Made by a program: the position numbers and the translations under genes
Notes under the pieces: generated by a model
The model's input: the letters and a program-made list of their open reading frames with translations, nothing else
Told to the model about the DNA's origin: nothing
Databases searched by the model: none
Part shown: piece by piece, positions 47,335 through 59,761 of the stretch
Layout: every line of letters starts with the position of its first letter
How positions within the stretch are numbered: position 1 is the first letter of the stretch
Origin: Cardiocondyla obscurior
Lineage: Eukaryota; Arthropoda; Insecta; Hymenoptera; Formicidae
Assembly (NCBI RefSeq): GCF_019399895.1
Contig: NC_091867.1
Coordinates: 6,585,501 to 6,649,500, forward strand
Reading direction: 5' to 3'
Length of the DNA stretch: 64,000 nucleotides

Positions 47335-48079
47335 GAGATATTTATAGAGTTTCAGCTGTACACGAATCCAGGTGTTCAGCCCATCTGTTACCCCTCTGCA
47401 GCTGGTCATTTTCACTTAATTTTTCTAAGCGTTAATAAGTACGGAAATAACGAGATTTTTCTTAAATACTTTTAAAAAATCCTATTTGATGTAATTATTG
47501 TGATATCATATTACGTAATTCAACGAGAAACGAGCTAACGATGTTAACGTCTAATAAAAAAAAAACAAAAAAAATTGTTTTGTTTCGTTTTTTTTTGGCA
47601 CATTCAATTGTCAATGCTCTCGCCCGGTTTTTTTTTTATCTCGAATCAATTGTTTCTCGTATCAATAAATGCGCAAGAGAAGACAGTACTTTTTCTTTCT
47701 TCTGGTGAACAATACCGGTCTACCGTGCGGACCCTCTCAAGCGATTGGATCGCATGCGCCCATAGCAGACCGCGGCAGGAGAAACTAGAAAAGGACTGCG
47801 CGTGGAGTTTGGCGCTCAGTTTAACACGCGCCGGCGTACCGTGCGTCTCGCTTGCGATTTTTTTCCCTCGGTTGCTCCTGACCACCTGGCGTACGGATGG
47901 CGATTTAAAAGCCGGACGTTAGGCGGTAAGGGGGCATTAATCGTGTTGTGTTTTGTTTTTCCCTACGAGACTCGAGCGCGGCGATGATCCGCGTCACAGA
48001 TGTGATCCGGTAAGAGAGCGGCATTCCGCGGCTCGTAGCGGCCCGTTGGTTGCGTTTGCGATCGCAGATATCCGGGGCG
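47335..48079 (+). promoter_or_regulatory. Promoter and leader of the downstream gene
   Basis: AT-rich sequence turns CpG-rich at about 47700. An insect initiator-like TCAGT stands at 47816, and a TTTAAAAG block near 47906. A possible leader micro-intron lies between a donor (ATCCG followed by GTAAGAG, 48010) and an acceptor (GCGATCGCAG, 48067), 58 nt long, which is short even for insects. Individual motifs are weak; the composition shift and the ORF that follows support a promoter here. Confidence 0.45.
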
Positions 48080-48358
48080 ATGACGGCCGAAACCCCGAAG
48101 GTGGAGTTCGCCCTCGGCAGCGAGGTCTCGCCGGGTCGCTTCTTCAAGAGTGCGTTCGCGCGGAATTTCATCAGCAGCGGCCGCGACTGCAAGTCCCTGG
48201 ATTACGAGCCGCTCGACAACGACGTCGCGGAGAACGGAGGTGATCGCAACAATAACGCTCGCAACAACAATTTCTTCTCGCTCGTGAATTTCGCGGACAG
48301 CAGGCCGGCGAACGGCGACGGCGCCGCCGCTCTCTGGGAGCAACCGAAGTCGAAGGAG
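48080..48358 (+). CDS. First coding exon of an unrecognised gene
   Basis: ATG 48080 opens 93 codons in GC-rich sequence and ends at a donor (AAGGAG followed by GTGAAT) in phase 0. The product starts MTAETPKVEFALGSEV and contains RFFKSAFARNF, CKSLDYEPLDND and an Asn-rich stretch (NNNARNNNFF). It has no signal peptide or membrane segment and looks like a hydrophilic cytosolic N-terminus. I do not recognise the family. The frame remains open a little upstream, but ATG 48080 is the first ATG in it. Confidence 0.65.
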
Positions 48359-49069
48359 GTGAATGCCTTTTGTACTGTTTTGCAGTCTTTTCTTTCACAA
48401 CGCGATTCTCTTAATATCCCGCGGTAACGGTAACTACGCACGTGAAATATCATCCACTCCGGAGATGATGTTGCGGTATCTTGTTATATATACGGAAGGC
48501 GGGGGGAGGGAGAGGGGGATACAAGAAACGTTCTGTCGATACCGAGATTCCCATGCGTGCACAAAAATAATTTCCTTCGCTTTTTGATAATTTCCCGCCG
48601 AGGTGATTGAGAAATCTACGGTGCGATCGCGAGATATCTGGCGCATTCCTCGCGGATCAATCTTAAAGACGTGATACCATTTTCCTACTTGTTCCGGAAA
48701 GCTTGAATTACGACGGAGAGTAGCGATAGTGGTTACTCGAGTAGCGCGTGCTTGCCTACTTTACGACTAATTACGAAATTCGTAGCAAAGCGCGATGAAA
48801 GAAATCCTTGGAGCGTTAGACCACGCGCTCGGTTTTGCAACTTGATTTAAATACAATAAATGGGATTTCTGCTGGATAACGCTGGCCGTGTACGTGCCAT
48901 TGTGCCGGACCGATTAAATGTCGAAAGACGCGGCGGCCGCGCTTATGAGCACCGGGATATCGTAGTCGGGAGGCAGAGGTACGCGTTACTCTCGTTGAAA
49001 ATGCGCGCTTAATGCGTTACATATAAAGCGGCGGCCGTCAAATAATTTGATACTTTCTATTCTTGACAG

Positions 49070-49117
49070 GCGGCACAGCCGGCTGCAGATGCGAATGAAT
49101 TGGAGAAACTTCGAAAG
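49070..49117 (+). CDS. Second coding exon of the unrecognised gene
   Basis: After TTCTTGACAG, 16 codons in phase 0 read AAQPAADANELEKLRK and end at a consensus donor (CGAAAG followed by GTGAGT). Phase, strand and spacing fit exon 48080-48358. The peptide looks like the beginning of a charged helix. No third exon was identified in the remaining 15 kb. Confidence 0.55.
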
Positions 49118-52100
49118 GTGAGTTTATTTATGCCCCGTCGACTTTATTATTGCACATTCATCCCCGACGCATCTCACGCCCGCCGTGCGTTGCCCGCGAC
49201 GCGCGAACGTTTACCCCTTTATCTCGTTCAGCGCGTTGTCAATGCTAGCGGCACGGCTTATTTAGGATCCTGAAAAGGGTAGCCCCGGCTTTACTGTTTC
49301 GAAACTACTCGAGAGCGCGGTGTGCGAAAGCCGGAATGCCACGGCGATACTTTGTTTAGCACAAAGGAATTAACCTGCACTTTCTGTTTCATAACGTAAT
49401 CGATTATTTCGGAGAATGAGTTTCATGCCGATCCGCGATCCGCGGAGTCTAATGTAGAGAAAAGTGCAAATCTAGCTTTATACATCGGACGAAATTGAGA
49501 CAGAGGAAAACGGGTTAAGTCGATCTAATTGTTTTTTTTTTCTTTTCTTTCTTTTTTTCTCCAAAGGGTTAGAAACTCACGGCTTCGTAGAACGAAGGCT
49601 CTGTTGCGTCTTGCCGTACGACTTTAAATTCATGTTCTTCCGAGAATCACTGTTACGATTCTTTTCTTTCTGCGACGCGGTGGAAAAGGGCCAGGTGCTC
49701 TTTGGCCATTTTACAGCTCGACAGAGAGCTCTTTCATGTACGAGAGTCGCGATTATTTATTCCGAAAGTAACAGACCACGTTTCCGCCCGTCTTTATTTC
49801 GTTGTTAAGTGTTCCCCTGATTTTACCATCGAGCGGATGGTGACTAATCGGTCGAAACAACGAGACGCGACGTCGCGTAATATACTTTTTTCATGCCCAT
49901 TTCCTACGTTCGGTGCACGCGCGTTACGCTGGAGCGAGCGAATCTCATCAGAGATATTCGAACAATCGCTATGACCCGACACTGCCACTCGGTCACCGAA
50001 TATTCACACAGTGAGTGGACCGTCTATTCCCAGCTTACTGTGGACTCTATTTAGCAACTGTAGCGTGGCACTAAATTCCGGCCAATAAAATACCGTCCAC
50101 ATATCTCAATAATCGCAATTATAATTTTAATTCTTAAATAATACGACTGCATTATTAATAATCAAAGCGATTCGCTTTAGAACCTGAGCCATCAAGATTT
50201 CTTAAGCCAATCTGCCGGCTTTTAATTTTTTGTTTTCTTTTTGTACTTTTTCATAATTAAACGAGAAGATTGCCGTGCTGTAAAACATCTCGAGCTAACC
50301 GCGCGTGTCGATTTGATTGTTTAATCTATCCATCCGCAAAAGTCCACGCTATAAATGTCGCGAAAAGCGTCGAAGTCGCCGCCGTTCCTGAAATATCCGT
50401 AGGTGGTTTCTCGCTGTCCGACAGTCGTTCGCCGCGGATCGGGTGTATGTCGAGCGGAAGTCCGCTTCAGCCCCTCCCGTAATTATTATCAGCCGGAGGG
50501 ACCGCGTGTAGGTCCCTTTGTGGGACCTATCCGAATGCAGGCCGCGTGTGTCTGTGCGCGCAAACGTTTGTCCGGCCACCGTCGGTGACGCGGAGCGGAC
50601 CCGCGTGATGTCGCCATCCTGCTTTTTCGATCCCACATCGCGCAGCCCACACCGCAACACGTCGGTGGCCGGTGCAAAGAAAATTATCAGCCCTTCCCCG
50701 CGCCAGCGGCGCAATAACCTGTCCCGCGTGCGAAACCGAAAGAGCCGAGCGGCAATCCCTTCGCATTGCAGCGAGCCTCCTTTGTTTGCGTAAGATAACC
50801 GCGGGATCCTATCACGCGGCGTCAGTCACCGTGATAAAGTTGATTTCTCGGAAGATTTATTGCAAAATTGCGACCGGGGCTTTAAAATAGCGCGCGTTCC
50901 CGCGATTGGATTCCATCCGGCTCGTCGTCGCGCGTCCTCGGTACTTTTATCACCGTGGGCGACGTTCGCCTGGTTCTATGAAGTTATTTGCCTAAGCCTC
51001 GAGAAGTGCGTTTTAAGGATGCTTTCGTTGTTGCTTTCATTTGCACACCTGCGTAATGCATACATCACGGCACGACACGCACCCGTGATTCCCTTCCTGA
51101 TCCTCGCCGACGGTTTTACGAGTCACGCGGATAAGATACGATCGTCCAAGGAAGGTTCGTAAGGGCCGGAAGAGCCCTTCCTGTCGATTGCGAAATCGCG
51201 CGTCGCGCCAACCGGTTCGCAACAAAGGATAACAACGCAACGCTTTTGCAAAAAAAAAAAAAAAAAAAAAAAAAGGGAAAACCTCTCCCCTTGAAACCGC
51301 TTCTCTTCGCGACGTCGCACTTCTCGCCTTAAAATCTGAAAACGTATCGCGCCTCGTTTTCTCCTCTCGCTCTCCATTCGGCGCCCGACATGTAAATTTC
51401 TCTCTTTCGTCAGCTCGTTTGTCGCACGGGGAGAAAGAGGCCACGGGGAATTTTTGCGGGCCGGCGGTAATTAGCGCGAGCACGGCCGATTAATTAACCC
51501 GGAGGTGAATTGGAGCCGCGGTAACGAAACGCGGATCCCGTTGCTCGCGTGAGAATTAATCGCGCGACTTCTCCTCTTTTAACCCGAAACGTTGCCGTAG
51601 TCCGCATTTGCAGGCGGCGGCGGCGGCGGCGGTGGCTAATAAAAGGCAAATTGCAGGCGCATTCTCTCGCCCCGCTGGCAATTTCAAGGCAACCGTTAAC
51701 CTTCGTACGATTCCTTTGATCAACTTTTATTTTATTTTTTTTTTTTCAATATCCGTCTCGATGGCTCCTGTTGCATCGCCGCGATTATAAAAGAGAACAC
51801 TTCTTTTTATAGCCCCGTGCTCTTCCGTGTTCGCGCGTTATGCCATCCATCTTTGTAGCGTTATGTAATATCGTTAAATCGAGCTTGGCGTTTAACTTTC
51901 CCCGTATTTTATTTTCTCCGCAAATATAAAAAAAAAAAAGAGCATACGCTACTCCGTTTGACGAGTTCTCTAACTACGGCAAGAATATATGATACGAGAT
52001 GCATAAGATCGAACTTCATTCGTTTGTAAAATATTTCATGTCTTTACGGATATCGCGATTTTATTTTTAGCAAAGAAAGAAAAAAAGTGTACGAGATAAT

Positions 52101-55100
52101 TACCGCGTTTCGAGAAAAATCCGTACGGCGGATTTATTACATACTTTTAAGCCGCGTTGAAGCTATTCAACGCAGTTAATAATTCAGGGATATAAATGTC
52201 GTTGCTAAAATAAAAGATAATAAAATACGCTAAGTAAACGCAGCGCGACAATCTTGACAGGAAAGTAGCGCAATTAGTTTCCTTTTGCTCGGGCTCTAAT
52301 GCTGCCGCTATTTTTACATAGCTCAGCTCCGTAGAACGAAGCCACGCAGTTTCGAAGAAACTTCTAAACGATATCCGTTCAGCTTGCGCTCGCCAGAGAT
52401 ATACGATGTTTACGACGCGAAGTGGATTCGTGCGAGCGCGGCCGCGAAGCTTGTAAGAAAGGAAGAGATTAATCCACCGGACAGACCGAGGTGTTATTTC
52501 ATTTATAGCGTCAAACCCGCCTCTCGACGTTTCTGAGAACAGCGAAGAGGAAGCTAACTCGATGATCACGTGATGAAATATTGACATGGAATAACGAGCG
52601 ATCAAACGCGAGCGCGAAGACACGAGAGAAAATTGTGTCCGATTGTGAGTCGGAGAATAAATTAACGAAACATCTAATACTGCTTTGTTTATATCCCAAT
52701 AAATTTATTTTAAAAGATCTTTAAAAAAAGAAAAAAAAAAAAGAGAAACAATTAAATTTAAATCGTTCTATCGACTTCGTCGCGATCATTAATTTCAACG
52801 AGGAATTACATTTTACATCGCGCATCCTCCAAGACAGCGTGTAACACTCCACGCGTGAACACTTCGTAAATTTAATCGCCGTTACCTGACGGCCCTAGAA
52901 ATTCCGCGTGTCATCGGCACCGCGATGAAAATACCACGTTCCATTCACGTCGTACCGCGGCGTTCGGTATTAACGTCGGATCTCGCGATGTGGGAGGATG
53001 AGGCGAGCGAGAACAATATCGCGCGGAGGAGTTACACTTTCCGCGATCGCGCCCCGAAGCACCGTTATTCGATATCGCCGGGGAAGAGCGAGCGGGGCGC
53101 TTAACCCGGCGCGTTGTTCGCCGTATCGTAGCTATTTACATAACCCAGTCCGTACATTAGCGCACTCTCGGGAATGCAGCATCCAGCGGCATACTCGGGC
53201 GCGGGCTCGCCTCCGCCGCCTCTGCCTTCACCTCGTCCCTAGGTGCATGCACGGCTCTTCCGTTTGCCGCAGCCGCCTATGATTGCATGCCGCAATAATA
53301 ATAAAGCCGATCCACGTGAAATCCATACATCTGACGAGAGACGCGGTGATAAATTACCGCGGTTTGCAATTACCGTCCCGACGTGCTTTGAATCGGTACG
53401 CGAGAGCGAATCCACGTTAGATCGATCAACGAAAACGCTGAGTGGTCCGGAATGTATGTGTGAAATGATGGATTGATGCAAAAAAAATCTCGAGGGGGAT
53501 TATCTACGTTCTCACATTTTCCAGAGATGAATTTTAATGTCTTTCCTTTTTTTATTTTACACTTACGCGAGAATTAAGCAAGATTCGCCCGCATTGTTTA
53601 GAACTAACGCGATCAGCACATAGTCTGCTTTAATGGCTCGTTAAATATTTGATGTATCTTTTTTTGTACACGCGGCGAGATATGGAGTATCTTAACTCAC
53701 GCAAACTCATAAAATCATTAAACGATAATTTATTGTGCGCACTGAGGGCGAATTAAAGCAACGATATTATTAGACGGGATGGGATCGATATTGTAAACCT
53801 TTTACTAGTCGCGAGGCTTTTTCAACAATTTATAATTTCATGTCCGATTAAGTTGTATGGGAATTATTTTTTTTTTTTTGTCGAAAGGTTGATGGACTTT
53901 TCAATAAAAATGCTTCACGCGTGATATCGATGATATAAGAAGAGGGAAAATTACTCGATACAAATCGAGGCTGTTATAGTTTTCCGATATTAGTCTATTT
54001 AATGTGTACGCAACATGTGTTATGATGTGTACGCGATAAACGATGAGAAACTCAAACAGATTTATCAGCGTGTAAAATGTATATCGTTACAAGCAGGAAC
54101 AGCCTCGAGAGACCGCTTCGTTCCTCATTGTTGGCACATTCCTCGATCTAGATAAGGGCCGAATTGCCACAATGAGGGCGCCTAATGAATATTCATTTCA
54201 TTTACACTACGAAAGAAATTGCAACGGGTGCATACGTCTATCGATGTAAAATAGAATAATGAGAATTTGCTTTCGCGAAATCGTCCGTCTGGGAATGGAA
54301 GAAAAAAATATCATCGCGCAAGAAATCCGGCGTTTGATTCAGGTATTTTCGTGAAGGTCGCTAGCTATATGAATATTTATGTTATCCGAATATGTTAATC
54401 AAGCTGACCGTTCCGAGAACGGTCCAGTCGAACGAGCGTATATATCAGTCCTTTTTACGTTCGCTTACAATATGTGGAATTTTCGTCGTGAGATATTACG
54501 CGAACGCGATAGATACCTCCCTCGGCCTATTCTCGGAATTTCGCGAGAAATTAGCTACGCGGACAAGGCGATTTGACGTTACGTCACTTTCGTCCAGAGA
54601 TTGTGCATTACGCGGTCATAAAGCACAGTTCAATGATCCGCGCAATCTAGTTTGTAGATCGTAGCGCGAGCGTTTCTCTAGTTCTCTCTTCGTTTATTTG
54701 AAAAAATGAGCCGCGGTTAAACTCGTCGGACGTAAAATATCGAGTCAATGTTTGGCTAATCCATCGTTTCCAGTCAAGTTAACACAGACCGCTTCTTTAT
54801 TTTTTTTTTTTTTTATTATGACAAAGACGAAAAAACGTATCTATTTTTAATTCATTTTAAAGCTGAATCTAAATTAAGAATCTTATAAATCTATATTTAA
54901 GTACAAATATGTATAATTTTAATTATACATATATATACACGAGTTAATTAAAATTATATAACAGATATAATGCTGCGTTAGTCAATTTATTAACTACGTC
55001 CCTGCTTACGAAGGTCCTTATTTGACGATTACTTACACCACAGTGTCATTACTCTCTGCACCGTCGAGCCGCGTTCCACTCGGGTGCCCTCAGCCTCTTC

Positions 55101-58100
55101 CGGTTGCCTCTATCCACGAAATACGCACCTTTCCGAGCACGTACAACATGCATTAACCGCGTACATTCCTGCGTGCGTACATTCCGACAGCCCTATCTCT
55201 TTGTCTCTTTTGTTGGCAACGTTTACGAGCACTGAACACTATATATGTATGAAGATCATGTGAATTTATCGCATAGCGTAATGTTAATTTATAACGCACT
55301 TCCATTTGTAACACCGAGAAATAGGAACGTGAAATAGAAGCGGAATCCGTAATACAGCATATTTCTAATTTCTTACAAAGTTACAAAAATAGAGTTTAAA
55401 TTTATTAATTGTTAATTTTGAATTTCAATATTTCTATCTTGACATCGATTCGTAATGCAAGAATTAAATCAACTGATGTATTAACGAATACAATTAAAAA
55501 TGCCAGAAGTGTGGCGCGTTGAAATAAAATCCCCGTTCGCATCCCACATTTAAATCAAAGAGTCAATAACTAGTTGGTTCTCGATTATGAGACGAGATAT
55601 CGCGCGTGCCTAAGGGCTGCTTTGTTCATTTCGTTTTTCTATCTCGGGGAATCGAAACGCGGCTCTCTCCTTCGCGGGTCGTACTACTTGCTTTGTTTTC
55701 GCAATAACGAGTGGTCGGCGCGATAATGAGGGGAAGAGTCTTTAAATGCGAACCACCATGACTGTCAGGGAAGTCATGATATATAACGTTACGTTGACAT
55801 TCAATTTGCATCACTTTAATTATGCCGCATGACACATTTACAATGAGTCTTTGCTACTTTTTTTTTTTTTTTTATCACGAAGCAAAAATAATAATTGAAA
55901 AAACAAAGTCCAGAATAACCTGACACGAATAAAAATTTATAAATAATGCTAATGTGATTCTCGATTCAATCTCAATCTCATGAATTTTTATTTTCCACGT
56001 CCGTCCTATATTAACCCCATTATTCAAGTACATAAACTTTAATGCGATGGAGAGTTCGCACTCTGCTTGAAAACTGTTGACCCATTGAACTATCGGAATA
56101 CAGAACCGGGGTATGTCGAAATTACGGCCGTTTTGCGGCCAACGAAAGAAAAAAGAATGAAAGAAACGATTGCCACGAATCGGTCGATCAAGATCAAACG
56201 ATTGAATCGAATCGTTCTCCACGTTCGCCAAATAAGTCGGCCTTTCTCGAGGCGGCGATTCAAGCATCCCGGGCAAGAAACGAAGGTAAAAACGGCATGA
56301 GTCACCAGATTCCTTAATTTTTACGAGCACTCGCGGATTCTTCATGGCCATCAAGATCAATTGCCAGAACCGATGGCCAGTGTGCCTAATTGCCACGTGA
56401 CCTCGCGCGTTCGGATAAAACATACATACATACGCAACATAAGCGACTTTCCGATGCAGCGAAGAGATGTATGCACGCGAAAGCCGGCAAGCCGTGAGCT
56501 CGTCGTAACTAATATTCTGAGACTAACGAGTGCCAACGTCAAGGAAGTTTTTTTCGCGCGGCCGTAGAAGCGGCCGAGAGACGCTCGTCGTGTTGTTGAA
56601 CTCTTAATAGTCGTCGAAATAAACGCGAACCGTAAAATTACCTACCGGATAGTTAATCCAGTCGGACCCTGACGGACTATAAATCAACAGGGGGAAACTC
56701 AAAATTCTCGCGTTCCTCGCAAATGAATCAAAATCACGTCGTTCCATCTCTCAAAGTGTCGCTTTCCGTTTGCTCACTTGCCTATTCCTGTTGCTCTTTT
56801 CATTCCGGGAATATTGCAAGATAAAGGGTGGCCGAAGAAAAGGGCTCGGTCAGGGGCATCGCGCCCGAGAATTTTTCCCGACAACCGCTGCGAACCGTAT
56901 TCGAGTGAAAGCCAAACGTATGCGAGCGCAATGCAGTCGCGCGCGAACTCACCTACCTATAACTACGTATATATACGCACGTAACGGCGCGTTTTGTAAT
57001 AAGCCGGCTCGCGAAGCCACGTTTCTCATCGTCGTTCTGCGTATAATAATTCGTCTGCGGTCTGCGCGTCCTCACGAGGGACGATCATTATTCCAGAGTG
57101 CTGGGCAAGTAGGCTCCCCTGCCGCTATCGCATCGGGGCGCTTATCTCATAATCTGATCGATAATGAGCAAACTGCTAATCAAACGCTTCCGGCATTCGT
57201 TGCGACCATCGGTTTCTAGCAAAGCTAGAAACCCGGAGTGTTTACGACAGAGTTTCTAATCGAAAATGACCGCAGCTTATTTAACATTTACCTATACCAC
57301 GTGCTGGTTTAATTTTCGTGAAAGGAAATTTTCCAAAAAAATACTTGATAAATTAATGGGAGTCTCGATTTATATTTAACACACACGCACGTTAATACGT
57401 ACCGTTATTATAGTCGATTAAAATAGTAATATGTACATCTTTTATATTTTAATGTATATATTCTGTGATTAGCGTAGCGTTTTAAGAGGAACCCACCCGT
57501 GAAAAATTGCATATCAAAATATTTATTAAAAACGGAAACTTTTCGTAATGGAGGGAATACTTTTTTTTTTTCCTATTCAATTGCAGGGTGCTATTAGCAT
57601 TGATGGGCCCATAAAGACGTCTGGAAACTGGCAATTTATTACGAGTCCCGCAACAATGGCAAATAATCTTTTCACTTTCATGCGCGATCGGCAATTAAAT
57701 CCGAATGCAAGAGACAGTCGATACAATAAAATTATAACCTTACTGAGAATAATCCTTAAGGACTGCAGTAATTGCAGTATGAATACACGTACAATGCGCG
57801 TGCCGATAAAAGTCGCGACAACTTTTCATCCGAGCTCTGCACGTCGGATTACCGAATTTTTCCTAGAAACATCTCTTTCATTTACTCGGCGCGCAAAAAG
57901 GAGACGCGGATTGTGGACAAAAAAAAAGTTGTAAAAGACCTATCTATTTCCGTCTCTAACACGGCCTTGAGAAGCACAGTCGTGCTTCCACGTCTCTCCT
58001 TCTGTGTTCTTCATCCTCCAAAGTCTCGTTCACGACCGCGATTCGACCCCCTTTTTGCTCCCTTTATCCGCCGGTCGGCATATTCGGCATACCGTCGAAA

Positions 58101-59030
58101 TAACTTGCGCTACGCTTCTTCATCGCGCTCCGTTTGCTCCTATCGATTCCGCGGATCTCGGGAGCGCTTTTACGAGCCTAAAACCACATCCGCGATATCG
58201 CCGGGATTTATCCGTCTATGAAGAAACACCGCTATACACTCGCTCGCATTGGGAAACGCGCAACGACGATATTAGCCTCGCATTTCCTTTTCGCACGTGA
58301 ACTCCACGGTTCAGATCGAAATAGACTTGTTCGCGGCGGAATACGCTAACTATCTCTAGATTATATACGTCGCGGATTTAACGGGTTCTCTGGATCCTCC
58401 CAGGAACAGTAATAAAGCTGGATTTTTTTTTAATTCGCTTTTAGATAATTCCAGTAAGAGAGTTTTAACTTCAAAATTAATTATTCGCAATTCTAGACAT
58501 ATATCTGTTTTTCTTTTTGTTCTGTTTAATTATCTTATTTATTGATGAGTATACAAAGCGTCGGCGAGAGTAAGGGTCAGACACGTCCTAATTGCGCGGC
58601 TGCCGGACGCGGGACATCGTTAATCTAATAATTGGCTTCATTAATTTATCGAACGCACGCCACCCCCTGGAACCACGTGTTGGCGGCGAGATATTGACAC
58701 AGTTTGTCGCAATTATCATCGCGTGCCGCGTATCCCTTAATTAAGTGCACACCGTGCGTCAATTAAGGTCTGTTTAATGCACGCCCCCTTCCTCAGCGAT
58801 TCAATATGCGAGCCTATGCACGAGAGCCTGCTTCTCTCTATCTTTCTGCGTGCTGTCTGATTTTCTACCTAAGCTGAGTCATCGCGCAAACCGCCGTAAA
58901 ATATAATCCGCCATGTCTCGCAACGCGGGGTTTATTAAATTGCGCAATTGGCAATTAAACGGGGTAACCAGACTGATCGTGAGTTAAGTACATTACGCAC
59001 AAACTACGAAAAAAAAGTCATGCGACTTAC
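49118..59030. other. Long probable intron, no exon recognised
   Basis: Mixed CpG-richer and AT-rich sequence with mononucleotide runs (for example A24 near 51250-51274, a (CGG)n run at 51613-51635, T-runs at 53868-53880 and 55858-55873). Several open frames of 60-180 codons appear on both strands; none has protein-like composition or a family I recognise. Confidence 0.45.
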
Positions 59031-59345
59031 CAATCTGCATGAGCTTCAGCGGAGTTGTCGAATTCTGCCGGTGACTGTAACATAATATTAAACAATATTA
59101 ATATAGACGTGCTGGAAATAGTTTGTGTTTAAATAAGAAAAAATTACAAAAATGCATTTAATTATTTAATAAAAAAAAACAAAGTTAATAAAGTGATAAA
59201 TTTTAAAAAAGAATTAACTCTCACCTAAAAGTTGCTCCGCCGATGCATGTTGCCCCCCGGGCCTGCTCCTCCTCTCAGATGGGACGTGACGAGCCATCCT
59301 TCCGCGCACTGGAAACTCGCGAACGCGACCGGGTGAAGTTACAAT

Positions 59346-59371
59346 CGCGAAAATGTCTCAACACTTTCGCG
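59346..59371 (-). ncRNA. Conserved hairpin 2 of cassette B
   Basis: Ten-base arms CGCGAAAATG and CACTTTCGCG with a six-base loop. The single non-Watson-Crick position is A-C if the + strand is transcribed but a G-U wobble if the - strand is transcribed. Confidence 0.5.
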
Positions 59372-59450
59372 CGTTATTTTTCGGTACTCCCGTGAAAAAG
59401 ATACGCGCAAAAAAGACGCCCGGTAACTATCGGCACACCCGAGACGACCG

Positions 59451-59470
59451 ACAAACCGGCTGCGGTTTGT
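59451..59470 (-). ncRNA. Conserved hairpin 1 of cassette B
   Basis: Arms ACAAACCG and CGGTTTGT with a four-base loop. Compared with copy A, both partners of the third pair have changed together, so pairing is kept. Confidence 0.6.
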
Positions 59471-59656
59471 ATAATTTAATATCGACGTGCGGCACTATTT
59501 ATCACTGAACGATGCGACGCAGCGGAGTTTCTCTTGATCTGTAACAGAAAAAGAAAAAAATTATTTTGTAGATATTATACCTAATTAAATAAAATAATTA
59601 AAAAAATGTTATCATAAATTTAAAGCGTTTTATTCCGAAAAAAAATTGATACTTAC

Positions 59657-59761
59657 CCCGGGGTTGCTCCGCTGAGGCAGGATACCCTTCCTGGGCCTCC
59701 TCCTCCTCTCAGGATGTCCGCGGGATGTCGGGGTAGTCCTTCTTCAATGGTTGAATATCAT
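59657..59761 (-). repeat. Related third exon of the cassette family
   Basis: A 105-nt block starts after CTGTTTCAG and ends at CCCCGGG before GTAAGTAT. Its 3' half (CTGAGAGGAGGAGGAGGCCC to GCGGAGCAAC) aligns with the end of the larger exon of copies A and B. It looks like a tandem duplicate or an upstream exon of the same transcription unit as copy B. Confidence 0.5.

Larger units (their letters stand above)
59031..59538 (-). repeat. Spliced-looking repeat cassette, copy B (two exons)
   Basis: On the - strand, a 314-nt block (59538 to 59225) starts after TTACAG and ends at TTTTAG followed by GTGAGAG. A 44-nt block (59074 to 59031) starts after TTACAG and ends before GTAAGT. Each border matches copy A at 9.2-9.7 kb. 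In the 44-nt block I count three differences, and in the first 100 nt of the larger block five. The joined reading frame starts MARHVPSERR and stops at the same codon as in copy A. Confidence 0.6.

Noticed and set aside
50349..50714. Overlapping long frames on both strands at 50.3-51.5 kb
   Set aside because: Several frames overlap in all directions in a CpG-rich patch, the pattern expected where stop codons are rare rather than of a gene.
55875..56423. 182-codon - strand frame
   Set aside because: No family similarity, AT-rich random-like composition and no exon borders.
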